A stretch of 64,000 nt of DNA from Achromobacter sp. Bel (GTDB lineage: Bacteria > Pseudomonadota > Gammaproteobacteria > Burkholderiales > Burkholderiaceae_B). The notes beneath the pieces were generated by a model. That model did no database searches. It saw only the letters and a list, made by a program, of their open reading frames with translations, and was not told where the DNA came from. A program made the position numbers and the translations under genes. Of the stretch, positions 11,275 to 21,657 are shown piece by piece (position 1 is the first letter of the stretch; each line of letters starts with the position of its first letter). The stretch covers positions 62,001-126,000 of the forward strand of contig NZ_JABBJN010000008.1 of NCBI RefSeq assembly GCF_012928505.1, given 5' to 3'.

Positions 11275-12564
11275 TCAGACGCCGCCGTCCGTCATGCGAT
11301 ACCAGGTCACCACCGCATTGACGTAGAGCCGCCGCAGGCCGTACATCGGGAACGGCACGACGGACGACAAGGGCAGAGGCAGCGCGCTGGCGTCGCCTGT
11401 CGCCACGTACTGGGCCATGGCGCGACCCATGCTGGTCTGCAGCCCCACCCCGCGGCCCTGGCAGCCGATATCCACCAGCAGGCCCGGTTGCGGTTCGTGC
11501 AGATGCGGAAGGTAATCGCGGGTAACGGCAACGCGCCCGCACCAACGGTACTCGAACGGCGTACCCGCCACCTGCGGGAACAGCTTCAGCATCACCCGCT
11601 CCAGATGCGCCCAGTCCGCCTGCCCCTTGGGCTCACGGAACGGGCCGCGCCCGCCCATCAGCAACCGGCCCTGATGGTCCAGCCGGAAATACAGCAACAG
11701 GTTGCGGGTGTCGGAGCTGACGTGCCCTTCGGGAAGGATGCCCACGCGCACCGTCTCAGGCAACGGCGCCGTGGCCACCTGGAAGGTATTGGCATCGATG
11801 ATGGACGTCTTCAGGCCGGGCAACAGGTCGCCGCCATAGGCGTTGGTGCACATCACCACCCGGTCGGCGGTGACCGCCGCGCCACCGGCGGTCGTCGCTA
11901 CCCATTTGCCGCCGTTGCGCGTCAGGCCGGTGACGGGCGTATCCGTGTGAATCGTGGCGCCGGCATTCAGCGCAGCGCGCGCAAGCCCACGCGCATAGCT
12001 CAGCGGCTGCACCGCGCCGGCACGGTTATCCACCCATCCGCCCAGATAGCGGTCCGTGCCCAACAAGCGGCCCACCTGCGCGCGATCCAGGGGCTGCGCA
12101 TCCACCCCATGGCGCGCCCATTGCGCCGCGCGGTCGTGCGCGATACGCAGCGCGTCGGTATTGTGGGCGCCCTGGATCCAGCCTTTGCGGACGTGCGGCA
12201 CATCCATGGCATGGCGGTCGATCAGGTTGAACACCACGTCCGCGGTCGAGCCTGCAAACCGCAGCAGCCGCTCGCCGCGCTCTTGGCCGAACATCGAGAT
12301 CAACGCGTCCGGGTCGTACTTCAGCCCAGGGATCACCTGCCCGCCATTGCGCCCCGACCCGCCGAAGCCGATCTCGCGCGCTTCCAGCACCACGGTGTTG
12401 ACGCCGCGTTCGGCCAGATGCAGCGCGGTGCTCAGGCCGGCGTAGCCGCCGCCGATGACCAGCACGTCCGCTTGCACGGAGACGGCAAGGGGCTGAGTCG
12501 GCGGTGGCGCCGAAGCAGTCGCTGCCCACAAGGACGGAGAAAGCGGAAACGGCACTTGCTGCAT
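11275..12564 (-). CDS. FAD-dependent amine/amino acid oxidase, PuuB/OrdL-like
   Basis: Flavoprotein of the DAO family, 429 aa. The dinucleotide-binding motif is near residues 35-50 (VLVIGGGYAGLSTALHL), and the GFGGSGRNGGQV segment is characteristic of the gamma-glutamylputrescine oxidase/OrdL group. It would oxidise a C-N bond in the cytoplasm, releasing an aldehyde or keto product plus ammonia or an amine. It is the last gene of a set with an amino acid ABC transporter and an XRE-cupin regulator, which suggests the transported compound is its substrate. The substrate cannot be told from sequence alone; no gamma-glutamyl ligase or aldehyde dehydrogenase lies nearby. Confidence 0.82.
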   Translation of the reverse strand: MQQVPFPLSPSLWAATASAPPPTQPLAVSVQADVLVIGGGYAGLSTALHLAERGVNTVVLEAREIGFGGSGRNGGQVIPGLKYDPDALISMFGQERGERLLRFAGSTADVVFNLIDRHAMDVPHVRKGWIQGAHNTDALRIAHDRAAQWARHGVDAQPLDRAQVGRLLGTDRYLGGWVDNRAGAVQPLSYARGLARAALNAGATIHTDTPVTGLTRNGGKWVATTAGGAAVTADRVVMCTNAYGGDLLPGLKTSIIDANTFQVATAPLPETVRVGILPEGHVSSDTRNLLLYFRLDHQGRLLMGGRGPFREPKGQADWAHLERVMLKLFPQVAGTPFEYRWCGRVAVTRDYLPHLHEPQPGLLVDIGCQGRGVGLQTSMGRAMAQYVATGDASALPLPLSSVVPFPMYGLRRLYVNAVVTWYRMTDGGV

Positions 12565-12576
12565 GATGATTCCTTC

Positions 12577-13308
12577 CTACATGGGATGCAGCACACGGCG
12601 CAGGAAATCCTGCGTGCGGGGGTGCTGCGGATGATTCAGGAGTTCTCGGGCGGCGCCCTGCTCGACCATGACGCCGCCGTCGAAGAACATGACGCGATCG
12701 GCGACCTCGCGCGCGAAGCTCATTTCATGCGTCACGACGACCATGGTCATGCCGGCCTCGGCCAGCTTGCGCATCACGCCCAGCACGTCGCCCACCAGTT
12801 CGGGGTCCAGCGCAGAGGTCGGTTCGTCGAACAAGATGGCCTTGGGTTGCATTGCCAGGGCGCGCGCAATGGCCACGCGCTGCTGCTGCCCGCCCGACAA
12901 CTGGTTGGGATGCGCATCCGCCTTGTCGGCCAGCCCCACGCTGGCCAGCAGTTCGCGGCCCCGCTCCAGCACCTGCGCGCGCGGCTCCTTCTTCACGAAG
13001 ATCGGACCTTCGATCACGTTCTCCAGCGCGGTGCGATGCGGAAACAGGTTGAAGCGCTGGAACACCATCGCGACCTGCGTGCGGATAGACACGATGGACG
13101 GCGCATCGGCATCGACCAGCTCGCCATCCACGGTGATGCGTCCGGCGTTGTAGCGCTCCAGCCCATTGATGCAACGCAAGATGGTGGATTTTCCGGAGCC
13201 GGACGGGCCGATCACGCACACGACCTCGCCCTTGGTGACTTCGGCGTCGATGCCCTTGAGCACCTCCAGTGGGCCAAAGCTCTTGCGGACTCCCTTGAGC
13301 TCGATCAT
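12577..13308 (-). CDS. Polar amino acid ABC transporter ATP-binding protein (GlnQ type)
   Basis: ATPase subunit of a PAAT-family importer, 243 aa. Walker A is GPSGSGKST at residues 34-42, the signature is [15 protein letters not shown] and Walker B is [13 protein letters not shown]. The frame runs on upstream to 13362, but that part overlaps the permease gene. The ATG at 13308 ([12 protein letters not shown]) forms an ATGA overlap with the permease stop and gives the family N-terminus. It lies 12 bp ahead of the oxidase gene. Confidence 0.95.
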   Translation of the reverse strand: MIELKGVRKSFGPLEVLKGIDAEVTKGEVVCVIGPSGSGKSTILRCINGLERYNAGRITVDGELVDADAPSIVSIRTQVAMVFQRFNLFPHRTALENVIEGPIFVKKEPRAQVLERGRELLASVGLADKADAHPNQLSGGQQQRVAIARALAMQPKAILFDEPTSALDPELVGDVLGVMRKLAEAGMTMVVVTHEMSFAREVADRVMFFDGGVMVEQGAARELLNHPQHPRTQDFLRRVLHPM

Positions 13309-13958
13309 TTCGTGGCGCTCCTTTTCTCCAGATGCCGAACCAGCAGGATCAGCGGCACGCACATCACCAGATACATCAGCGCCACCAGCGAGAACACGGT
13401 GGCGTTCTTGAAGGTGGACACGGCGATCAGCTTGCCCTGCAAGGCCAGTTCGGCCACCGTGATCGTGGACGCTTGCGAGGAATCCTTAAGCATCATGATC
13501 ATGATGTTGCCGTAGGGCGGCAGCACGATCTTCACGGCTTGCGGCAACACCACGCGCCGCATCGTCATGCTCCAGCTCATGCCCATCGCCATCGCGGCCT
13601 CGATCTGCCCGCGATCGATGGCCTGGATGCCGGCGCGGAAGTTCTCGGCCTGATACGCGGAATACGCCACGCCCAGGCCGATGATGGCGGCCTGCACGGC
13701 CGTCAGCGACACCCCCATGTCGGGCATCACGAAGTAGATGTAGAACAGCAGCACAATGATCGGGATGCCGCGCAGCAGATTGATGATCCCGCCGCTGAGC
13801 TTGGACAGGAATGTGTTTCCAGAGACGCGCATCAGCGCCCACACCAGGCCCAGCACCGTCGACAACGCCAGCGAACCCAACGTCACCAGGATCGTCAGCT
13901 TCGCGCCTTGCAGCAATATCGGCAGATACTCCGCCGAGTCCTTGAAGAATTCCGTCAT
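13305..13958 (-). CDS. Polar amino acid ABC transporter permease
   Basis: Inner membrane permease of the HisM/GlnP group, 217 aa with about five transmembrane segments. The first hydrophobic block is [20 protein letters not shown] and the EAA-type loop is around the [20 protein letters not shown] region. I start at the ATG at 13958 ([13 protein letters not shown]) and not at the upstream ATG at 13994, because the extra 12 residues are not membrane-protein-like. Only one permease gene is present, so the channel is probably a homodimer. It follows the binding-protein gene after a 123 bp gap that holds a strong hairpin. Confidence 0.93.
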   Translation of the reverse strand: MTEFFKDSAEYLPILLQGAKLTILVTLGSLALSTVLGLVWALMRVSGNTFLSKLSGGIINLLRGIPIIVLLFYIYFVMPDMGVSLTAVQAAIIGLGVAYSAYQAENFRAGIQAIDRGQIEAAMAMGMSWSMTMRRVVLPQAVKIVLPPYGNIMIMMLKDSSQASTITVAELALQGKLIAVSTFKNATVFSLVALMYLVMCVPLILLVRHLEKRSATK

Positions 13959-14012
13959 GACTTCACCCACCCCGACAAGGCAGCCCACGGGCACGCCGGA
14001 TGCGCCCCGCCC

Positions 14013-14036
14013 GCCGGCGCGCGGGTGCGCGCCGGC
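14013..14036. promoter_or_regulatory. Perfect 10 bp hairpin between binding-protein and permease genes
   Basis: Arms GCCGGCGCGC and its exact complement enclose a 4 base loop. There is no T run, so it is not a classical terminator. Such stem-loops between a binding-protein gene and membrane-component genes often protect the upstream mRNA or weaken downstream expression. That role here is inference. Confidence 0.6.
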
Positions 14037-14081
14037 AAGGCTGATTCGATAACACTTGATGGCTTTGCGGTCAGGCCGGCA

Positions 14082-14837
14082 TCACGCGCCGGACAGGCCC
14101 CACTTTTTCAGGATGGCGTCGATGGCGCCACTCGCCTTCAGCTTGACCAGCGCCTTGTTGATGCGGTCGAGCAACGCCGTATCTTCCTTGCGTGTGGCCA
14201 GGCCCAGACTGCCCATGATGGTCGGCTGATAGGACGATGCCATCTTCAGGTTCGGATAGTTGCCCTGGGTCAGGATGTAGGCCGCGATGGGGAAGTCCAT
14301 GAAACCGCCCTGGATGCGGCCGGCGTTGGCGTCGCGCATCATGTCGGGCGGATTGTCGTAGAGCTTCACTTCCTTGAACATGCCGCTTTTCTGGATCGGC
14401 TCGACGAATGCAGTGCCGACCTGCACGCCGACGGTCATGCCCTTCATGTCGGCAAAGGATTTGTATTCCTTGTTGTCGGTCTTCAGCACCATCAGCCCTT
14501 CGCCGTAGCGGTATACGGGGTCGGAAAAACTGACCACCTGCTGGCGCTGCGGGGTGATGAACATGGCCGCGGACACGATATCGATGCGCTTGGAGGTCAG
14601 CGAGCCGATCAGCGCCGAAAACGCCATAGGTTCGATCTGCACCTCGAACCCCGCTTCTTTGCCGACGGCCTTCACGATGTCGACCATCACGCCTTCGATG
14701 CTATTGGTCTTGGTGTCGAGAAAGGTGAAAGGACTGCCGGTGGGTGTGGACCCCACTTTCAACACCGTCTGGGCTTGCGCGCCCGCGGCCATGGACAATG
14801 CTGCGAATACCGAGACAACCAGAGTCTTGAATTTCAT
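14082..14837 (-). CDS. Periplasmic amino acid-binding protein of ABC transporter
   Basis: Solute-binding protein of family 3 (SBP_bac_3), 251 aa. The signal peptide is residues 1-22 (MKFKTLVVSVFAALSMAAGAQA). The mature part follows the usual pattern, with VLKVGSTPTGSPFTFLD at the start, IEGVMVDIVKAVGKEAG and TSKRIDIVSAAMFITPQR, as in PAAT receptors for polar amino acids or opines. It collects the substrate for the permease and ATPase encoded downstream. Ligand identity is unknown. Confidence 0.93.
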   Translation of the reverse strand: MKFKTLVVSVFAALSMAAGAQAQTVLKVGSTPTGSPFTFLDTKTNSIEGVMVDIVKAVGKEAGFEVQIEPMAFSALIGSLTSKRIDIVSAAMFITPQRQQVVSFSDPVYRYGEGLMVLKTDNKEYKSFADMKGMTVGVQVGTAFVEPIQKSGMFKEVKLYDNPPDMMRDANAGRIQGGFMDFPIAAYILTQGNYPNLKMASSYQPTIMGSLGLATRKEDTALLDRINKALVKLKASGAIDAILKKWGLSGA

Positions 14838-14937
14838 GACATATCCTCATCGTGGCAAAGAAGTCCGAACGACGCGCTGCGTGCCCGGTGGCGCGGCGAT
14901 CCCCTGATTCGTCGCGCCGCTATATGGAAGCTGGCGC

Positions 14938-15654
14938 TCAGGGCGCCTGTTGTGTGTCGTCCCCCGCGGCTTGAGTGATGTTGGAGATGGCCCAGATGAC
15001 CTCCGTCGTCTGCGACCCCGGATTGCGCCAGCGGCGCGGCGTGCTGCTGGCATAGCAAAAACTGTCGCCCTCATTGAGCAGCATGACGCGGTCGCCCACC
15101 CATAGCTCAAGCGAACCCTTGAGCACTACGCCGATCTGCTCGCCCTGGCCCGTGACGAAAAGCTCCTGCCCGGTCGAGCCGCCGGGCTCGATGGTGGCGC
15201 GGCACAGGTCCATGCTGCGGCAGGCGGGCGGCGTGTACATCTCTTTGCTGATGCCCTTTTCGCTCAGGTCGATATAACGGTGCGTGCCGGCCCTGGCGAC
15301 ACGGCCGCCGTCTTCACTTTGCGTGTGTTCGGCGTTGCGCAGCAGCGAATTCACGGACACGTTGAATTCGCGCGCCAGCACGTGCAGGACCTTTACCGAC
15401 GCGGAACTCAGGCCGCGCTCGATCTGGCTCAGCAAGCCCAGCGACATGCCGCAAGCGCGGGCCACCTCCGCAAGCGAGCGCCCGTGCTGCTTGCGCAACT
15501 GGCGCAATTGCTGGCCCAACCACAAGTCGACGGCGGATTCCGGCCGGCCCGCCAGCGCGCTTGTCGCCGCCGGCAAGGCGGCGCGGCGTTCAGAGGCAGA
15601 AAGGCCAGCGGTGGATCGACCCGAAATGGATCGGCCAGAAGGAGATCGAGTCAT
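14938..15654 (-). CDS. XRE-family regulator with C-terminal cupin domain (PuuR-like)
   Basis: Transcription factor of 238 aa. An N-terminal helix-turn-helix lies at about residues 47-105 (RQLRKQHGRSLAEVARACGM, SQIERGLSSASVKVL), and a single cupin barrel at about residues 160-230 would bind a small ligand (GEQIGVVLKGSLELWVGD, LLNEGDSFCYAS). This layout is that of PuuR and related regulators of amine and amino acid catabolism. It lies upstream of and in line with the ABC transporter and oxidase genes, so it probably controls them. No ribosome binding site precedes the ATG, which directly abuts a palindrome. A later alternative start such as TTG near the HTH cannot be excluded. Confidence 0.85.
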   Translation of the reverse strand: MTRSPSGRSISGRSTAGLSASERRAALPAATSALAGRPESAVDLWLGQQLRQLRKQHGRSLAEVARACGMSLGLLSQIERGLSSASVKVLHVLAREFNVSVNSLLRNAEHTQSEDGGRVARAGTHRYIDLSEKGISKEMYTPPACRSMDLCRATIEPGGSTGQELFVTGQGEQIGVVLKGSLELWVGDRVMLLNEGDSFCYASSTPRRWRNPGSQTTEVIWAISNITQAAGDDTQQAP

Positions 15655-15684
15655 ATGAAAATTTCATTTGCATGTAATTTTCAA
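15655..15684 (-). promoter_or_regulatory. Paired operator-like palindromes at XRE-cupin regulator start
   Basis: ATGAAAATTTCAT (15655-15667) is a perfect inverted repeat around a central A. A related copy, ATGTAATTTTCAA, follows at 15672-15684. Both lie immediately upstream of the regulator's ATG and in an AT-rich island, so they are good candidates for an autoregulatory operator over the promoter. Confidence 0.55.
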
Positions 15685-15761
15685 TACTAAGGAGCAGCCG
15701 AAATGCCCACAACCTAGGAACATCCCTAGCGCTTGCGGGGCCGGATCAAAGACGGGATTGC

Positions 15762-16610
15762 TTAGGACGCGTCCGGTGCTTTCGGGGGCTGGGCGGACGT
15801 GGCCGACGGTTTGCGCCTGCGTTTCGGCGCGTCGGCGGCCGAATCGTAGGTGCCGGCCAGTTCAGCCAGGTAGCGTTCGTCCGCCTTGTTCAGCCAGCCT
15901 TTCGCCCGAGCCGATTCGATCAGTTCGGGACGCCGGGCGGCCGTCAGCGCAAGCGAACGCTCGCGCCGCCAGCGGGCGATATTGGCGTGATGGCCGCTAA
16001 GCAGCGGCGCAGGCACGGACTCGCCTTCGTACACTTCGGGACGCGTGTAATGCGGGCTGTCCAGCAGGCCGGACAAGGTGTCGTTGAACGAATCCTGCAG
16101 GGCGGAATCACCATCGTTCAACACCCCTGGCACCAGGCGCACGGCGGCGTCGATCACCGCCAGCGCAGCGATCTCTCCGCCGGACAAGACGAAGTCGCCC
16201 AGAGAAATCTCATGCGTGACGCAGCGTTCGATGAACCGCTGGTCCACGCCTTCGTAGCGGCCGCAAATCAGGATGATCCCATCGCTTGCGGCCAATTTTT
16301 CGGCACCCGCCTGGTCGTAGCGCTGGCCGACTGGCGCCAGCAGCGCCACAGGGGCGCGGCCCAAGCCAAGCGCTGCGCGCGCGCCCTGGGCGGCATTGAC
16401 AGCGGCTTCCAAAGGCGCCGCCATCATGACCATTCCGGGGCCGCCGCCATACGGGCGGTCGTCCACCGTGCGATGGACGTCCTGCGTGAAATCCCGGGGA
16501 TTCCAGGCATGCAAGGACCACCGGCCCTGGGCATGCGCCCGGCCGGTGACACCCAGATCGCGCACCACCCCGAACATTTCGGGAAAGAGCGTAATGACGT
16601 CGAATCGCAT
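15762..16610 (-). CDS. trmD: tRNA (guanine37-N1)-methyltransferase TrmD
   Basis: SPOUT-fold enzyme that places m1G at position 37 of tRNAs and so prevents frameshifting. The start is the ATG at 16610 ([13 protein letters not shown]), which overlaps the rimM stop by one base; the longer frame to 16760 lies inside rimM. At 282 aa it is longer than typical (about 250) because of a basic, Ser/Pro-rich tail ([12 protein letters not shown]). The SAM-binding knot region ([20 protein letters not shown]) is intact. rplS, which usually follows trmD, is absent here. Confidence 0.96.
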   Translation of the reverse strand: MRFDVITLFPEMFGVVRDLGVTGRAHAQGRWSLHAWNPRDFTQDVHRTVDDRPYGGGPGMVMMAAPLEAAVNAAQGARAALGLGRAPVALLAPVGQRYDQAGAEKLAASDGIILICGRYEGVDQRFIERCVTHEISLGDFVLSGGEIAALAVIDAAVRLVPGVLNDGDSALQDSFNDTLSGLLDSPHYTRPEVYEGESVPAPLLSGHHANIARWRRERSLALTAARRPELIESARAKGWLNKADERYLAELAGTYDSAADAPKRRRKPSATSAQPPKAPDAS

Positions 16611-17227
16611 CAAAGATCCACCGGCCAGTCGCTGTCTATGCGGCGAGCAGCCAGATCGACGGCGTGTATGTGCGCACGTACGAACGGAACAAGCATTTCG
16701 GCGGGTCGGCCTTTGGCGTTCAGGATAGGCTCGGGCCCTTCGGCCCCCACCTTCTGGCACAAGACCTTCAAGACGGCGTGAGCGCCGTTATCAAGGACTT
16801 CGTCCACCACGCCAATCAGCGCGGGTTCACCGTTGGCGCTGGTGTACAGCGAACAACCGATGAGATCGACCCAGTAGTATTCGTCTTCCTTGGGCACAGG
16901 AAAAGACCCGCGCGGCGCTTGCACGGAATATCCGCGCAAGGCTTCCGCCTGATCGCGATCCGCAATGCCTGCCAGCTGGGCCACTACCGTGGAGCCCTGC
17001 GAACGGACTTGCAAAACCTTGATTGCGACAGGCGCAGACGCGACAGCGCCCCGCGCCAATTCAGGCACAGGGCGAGTCAACCACCATTGAGACGCTGAGA
17101 GCAGCACTTCGGCATTGGCCGAATGGGGCTGCACCTTAACCCAGCCTTTCACACCGTAGGCTGCACTGATGCGGCCCAGCTCGATCAAATCCGTAGGCGC
17201 CGCGTTAGAGGTTGCGGCATCAGACAT
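16610..17227 (-). CDS. rimM: 16S rRNA processing protein RimM
   Basis: 30S maturation factor that binds ribosomal protein S19. It has an N-terminal RimM beta-barrel ([19 protein letters not shown]) and a C-terminal PRC barrel ([14 protein letters not shown]). The ATG at 17227 (MSDAATSN) gives 205 aa. The longer frame to 17416 overlaps rpsP and was rejected. It lies between rpsP and trmD as in most bacteria. Confidence 0.95.
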   Translation of the reverse strand: MSDAATSNAAPTDLIELGRISAAYGVKGWVKVQPHSANAEVLLSASQWWLTRPVPELARGAVASAPVAIKVLQVRSQGSTVVAQLAGIADRDQAEALRGYSVQAPRGSFPVPKEDEYYWVDLIGCSLYTSANGEPALIGVVDEVLDNGAHAVLKVLCQKVGAEGPEPILNAKGRPAEMLVPFVRAHIHAVDLAARRIDSDWPVDL

Positions 17228-17309
17228 GTATCGCGCTCTTCGTAATGATGAAACAGCTAAGAATGGTAGCTTTACAGCTGAACTAACGGCTTGTGTACGA
17301 CGCAGGCAA

Positions 17310-17570
17310 TTAAGCTGCGGCGGAAACCTTGGCCGAGTAGTCCTTGACCAGACGCTCGACAGCGGGCGACAGTTGTGCGCCAGTGCCGGTCCAGTACTGC
17401 ACGCGATCCAGCGCAATGCGCAGGTTTTCCGTGCCTTCGCTAGCTACGGGGTTGTAGAAACCCACGCGCTCGATGAAGCGGCCGTCGCGACGGTTACGCG
17501 AATCGGTGGCCACCAGGTTGTAAAACGGACGCTTCTTGGACCCACCGCGGGCCAGGCGAATCACCACCAT
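17310..17570 (-). CDS. rpsP: 30S ribosomal protein S16
   Basis: Small-subunit protein S16, 86 aa, starting [20 protein letters not shown] with the conserved motifs [19 protein letters not shown] and [14 protein letters not shown]. It is the first gene of the rpsP-rimM-trmD unit and has a well-formed promoter 36-65 bp upstream. Confidence 0.98.
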   Translation of the reverse strand: MVVIRLARGGSKKRPFYNLVATDSRNRRDGRFIERVGFYNPVASEGTENLRIALDRVQYWTGTGAQLSPAVERLVKDYSAKVSAAA

Positions 17571-17605
17571 AGGTAATCCCTTGAATTAGTTGTGAAAAAC
17601 GGGAA

Positions 17606-17635
17606 ATTCTAGCACTTAAACAAGCCGGCTGGCAA
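17606..17635 (-). promoter_or_regulatory. Promoter of rpsP-rimM-trmD
   Basis: Read on the minus strand, TTGCCA is followed after 18 bases by TAGAAT. Both are close to sigma70 consensus and lie 36 bp upstream of the rpsP start. Confidence 0.65.
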
Positions 17636-18013
17636 ATGCAGGTGCTGAATCAGTCGTGGCGGCGCAATTTGTATCCTAAAACACCGCATCCGGGTATTCT
17701 ACAAATATGGGCCGGAGCCCACCGCAAATGAAAGTGTAGCCTCACGGCACGCTTCGCGTCTTTCATTTCGTGCGGTTGAACCTGAGTGCGTGTGAAGAAT
17801 AACCCGATTGGAGAGATCGGTTTTATGTCGACCTGCGCAAGACCTGACGCTTTGCTCCCCCCGGCTACGCCGCTACGGCGCCGCCCCTCCCCTGCATTCA
17901 AACCCTCGTCCTGAGGGCTGGACACTCCCCCCCTTTTGCTCTACCCCCCGGTTTTCCCCGCGTTTTTTCCGTGTTTTTTCCCAACACTTCCTCTATTGGA
18001 GAGGTGCCACACC
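17636..18013. other. Intergenic region with inverted repeat and GC-rich palindromic element
   Basis: No gene is credible here. An imperfect inverted repeat pairs 17722-17734 (CCGCAAATGAAAG) with 17760-17775 and could fold around a 25 base loop. A small CCGAT/ATCGG hairpin with a T run follows at about 17803-17825. The stretch 17844-17945, rich in C and in CGGCTACGCCG-like palindromes, resembles dispersed intergenic elements common in Alcaligenaceae and Burkholderiales. Confidence 0.45.
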
Positions 18014-18595
18014 ATGAAGAACCAGAAATCCGCCTTCGCCCCCGTCGCGCGCCTTGCTCTGACCGGCCTACTGCTGGGCACGCTGGCAATGCCGCTTGCG
18101 GCCTCCGCCCGTGTCGTAGGCGCGGCATTGACCACCGCTTCGGGCAAAGTCACGGCCGTTGACCCCGCGACCCGCACCATCACGCTGCAAGGCGCCAACG
18201 GTAATACCGTGGACGTGCTGGCGGGCCCGGAAGTCCGCAATTTCCAACAGATCAAGCCGGGCGACACGCTGACGCTGGACTATTACGAGTCCGTCGCGGT
18301 CGATGTGCGCCCGGCCGGTTCGGGCGCCCCCGAAGTGGTGACCGAGACCGCCGCCAACCGCAGCGCCAAGGGCGCCAAGCCGGGCGGCGCAATGGGCCGC
18401 CAGACGACGATCACCGCCGAGATCTGGCACATCAACAAAAGCGCCAACCTGGTCACGCTGAAGGGCCCGCAAGGCGGCATGCGCACGATCCAGGTGAAGG
18501 ATCCCGCCCTGCAGGCGCGCCTGCAGCAGCTCAAGGAAGGGGATCTGGTGGATTTCACCATCACCCAGGCTGTCGCGGCAGCCATCCACAAGTAA
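18014..18595 (+). CDS. Exported protein of unknown function
   Basis: A 193 aa protein with a clear signal peptide (MKNQKSAFAPVARLALTGLL, cleavage after ASA near residue 33). The mature part seems to hold two related beta-rich units: one around GKVTAVDPATRTITLQGANG with NTVDVLAGPEVRNFQQIKPG, and one around TAEIWHINKSANLVTLKGPQ with GGMRTIQVKDPAL. This recalls the DUF5666-type OB-like folds of periplasmic proteins. The start at 18014 follows GAGAGGTG at proper spacing and leaves out an unlikely Phe/Pro-rich upstream extension. I do not recognise a function. It stands alone and is followed by a strong terminator. Confidence 0.82.
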   Translation: MKNQKSAFAPVARLALTGLLLGTLAMPLAASARVVGAALTTASGKVTAVDPATRTITLQGANGNTVDVLAGPEVRNFQQIKPGDTLTLDYYESVAVDVRPAGSGAPEVVTETAANRSAKGAKPGGAMGRQTTITAEIWHINKSANLVTLKGPQGGMRTIQVKDPALQARLQQLKEGDLVDFTITQAVAAAIHK

Positions 18596-18614
18596 GCACA
18601 TCTCGCGTCGACGC

Positions 18615-18646
18615 AAAAAGGCCCGCGGGATGAAGCGGGCCTTTTT
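18615..18646 (+). terminator. Intrinsic terminator after exported protein gene
   Basis: 12 bp perfect arms (AAAAAGGCCCGC and complement) with an 8 base loop. The right arm ends in TTTTT on the plus strand, and the AAAAA on the left makes it usable from the other strand too, for tusA. Confidence 0.88.
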
Positions 18647-18684
18647 ATTCGAGCGCCGGCACGGGCCTCAACGGCCCGCGCGCG

Positions 18685-18953
18685 TCAGCGCCTGCGCAGG
18701 TAATGCACGCCGCGGCCGTCGTCCTCTTGCTGCAGGACCAGCGTGTTGCCGGTCTGCCGCGCAAAGGCCTGGAAGTCGCGAATGGCGTTGCGGTCCGTGG
18801 TGATGACGCGCAACACGTCGCCGCTGGCCATCTGCGCCAAGGCCTTCTTGGCGCGCAGGATGGGCAAGGGACACGTCAGGCCACTGGCATCCACTTCCTG
18901 CTCGAAGGCAGGCGCTTGCGCGCCCGAATCGAGGCCGGTTTCAACGCTGTCCA

Positions 18954-18954
<1 letters not shown>
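18685..18954 (-). CDS. TusA/SirA-family sulfur carrier protein
   Basis: Small protein of 89 aa with the TusA signature CPLP at residues 28-31 (VDASGLTCPLPILRAKKAL), whose Cys would carry a persulfide for tRNA thiolation or other sulfur transfer. The start at 18954 overlaps the alaS stop by one base (TGATG), so it is probably translationally coupled to alaS. A start at 18975 is also possible. Family membership is clear, but equivalence to E. coli TusA itself is not, because these bacteria often have several paralogues. Confidence 0.88.
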
Positions 18955-21578
<2,624 letters not shown>

Positions 21579-21610
21579 CGTGGATGACGCAGGATTTAGG
21601 CGAATCTTTG

Positions 21611-21616
21611 ATTATA
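21611..21616 (-). promoter_or_regulatory. Probable -10 box of alaS
   Basis: TATAAT on the minus strand lies 33-38 bp upstream of the alaS ATG, in the 79 bp gap after pilV. I found no good -35 at 16-18 bp, so the promoter call is tentative. Confidence 0.45.
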
Positions 21617-21657
21617 GAGGGTTGGCGGAAAAGCGCCGCGCCCACGGGCGGCAGTCT

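Noticed and set aside
21579..21657. Shufflon or recombinase behind pilV
   Set aside because: The gap to alaS is only 79 bp and contains an alaS -10 box but no inverted repeats or recombinase gene.
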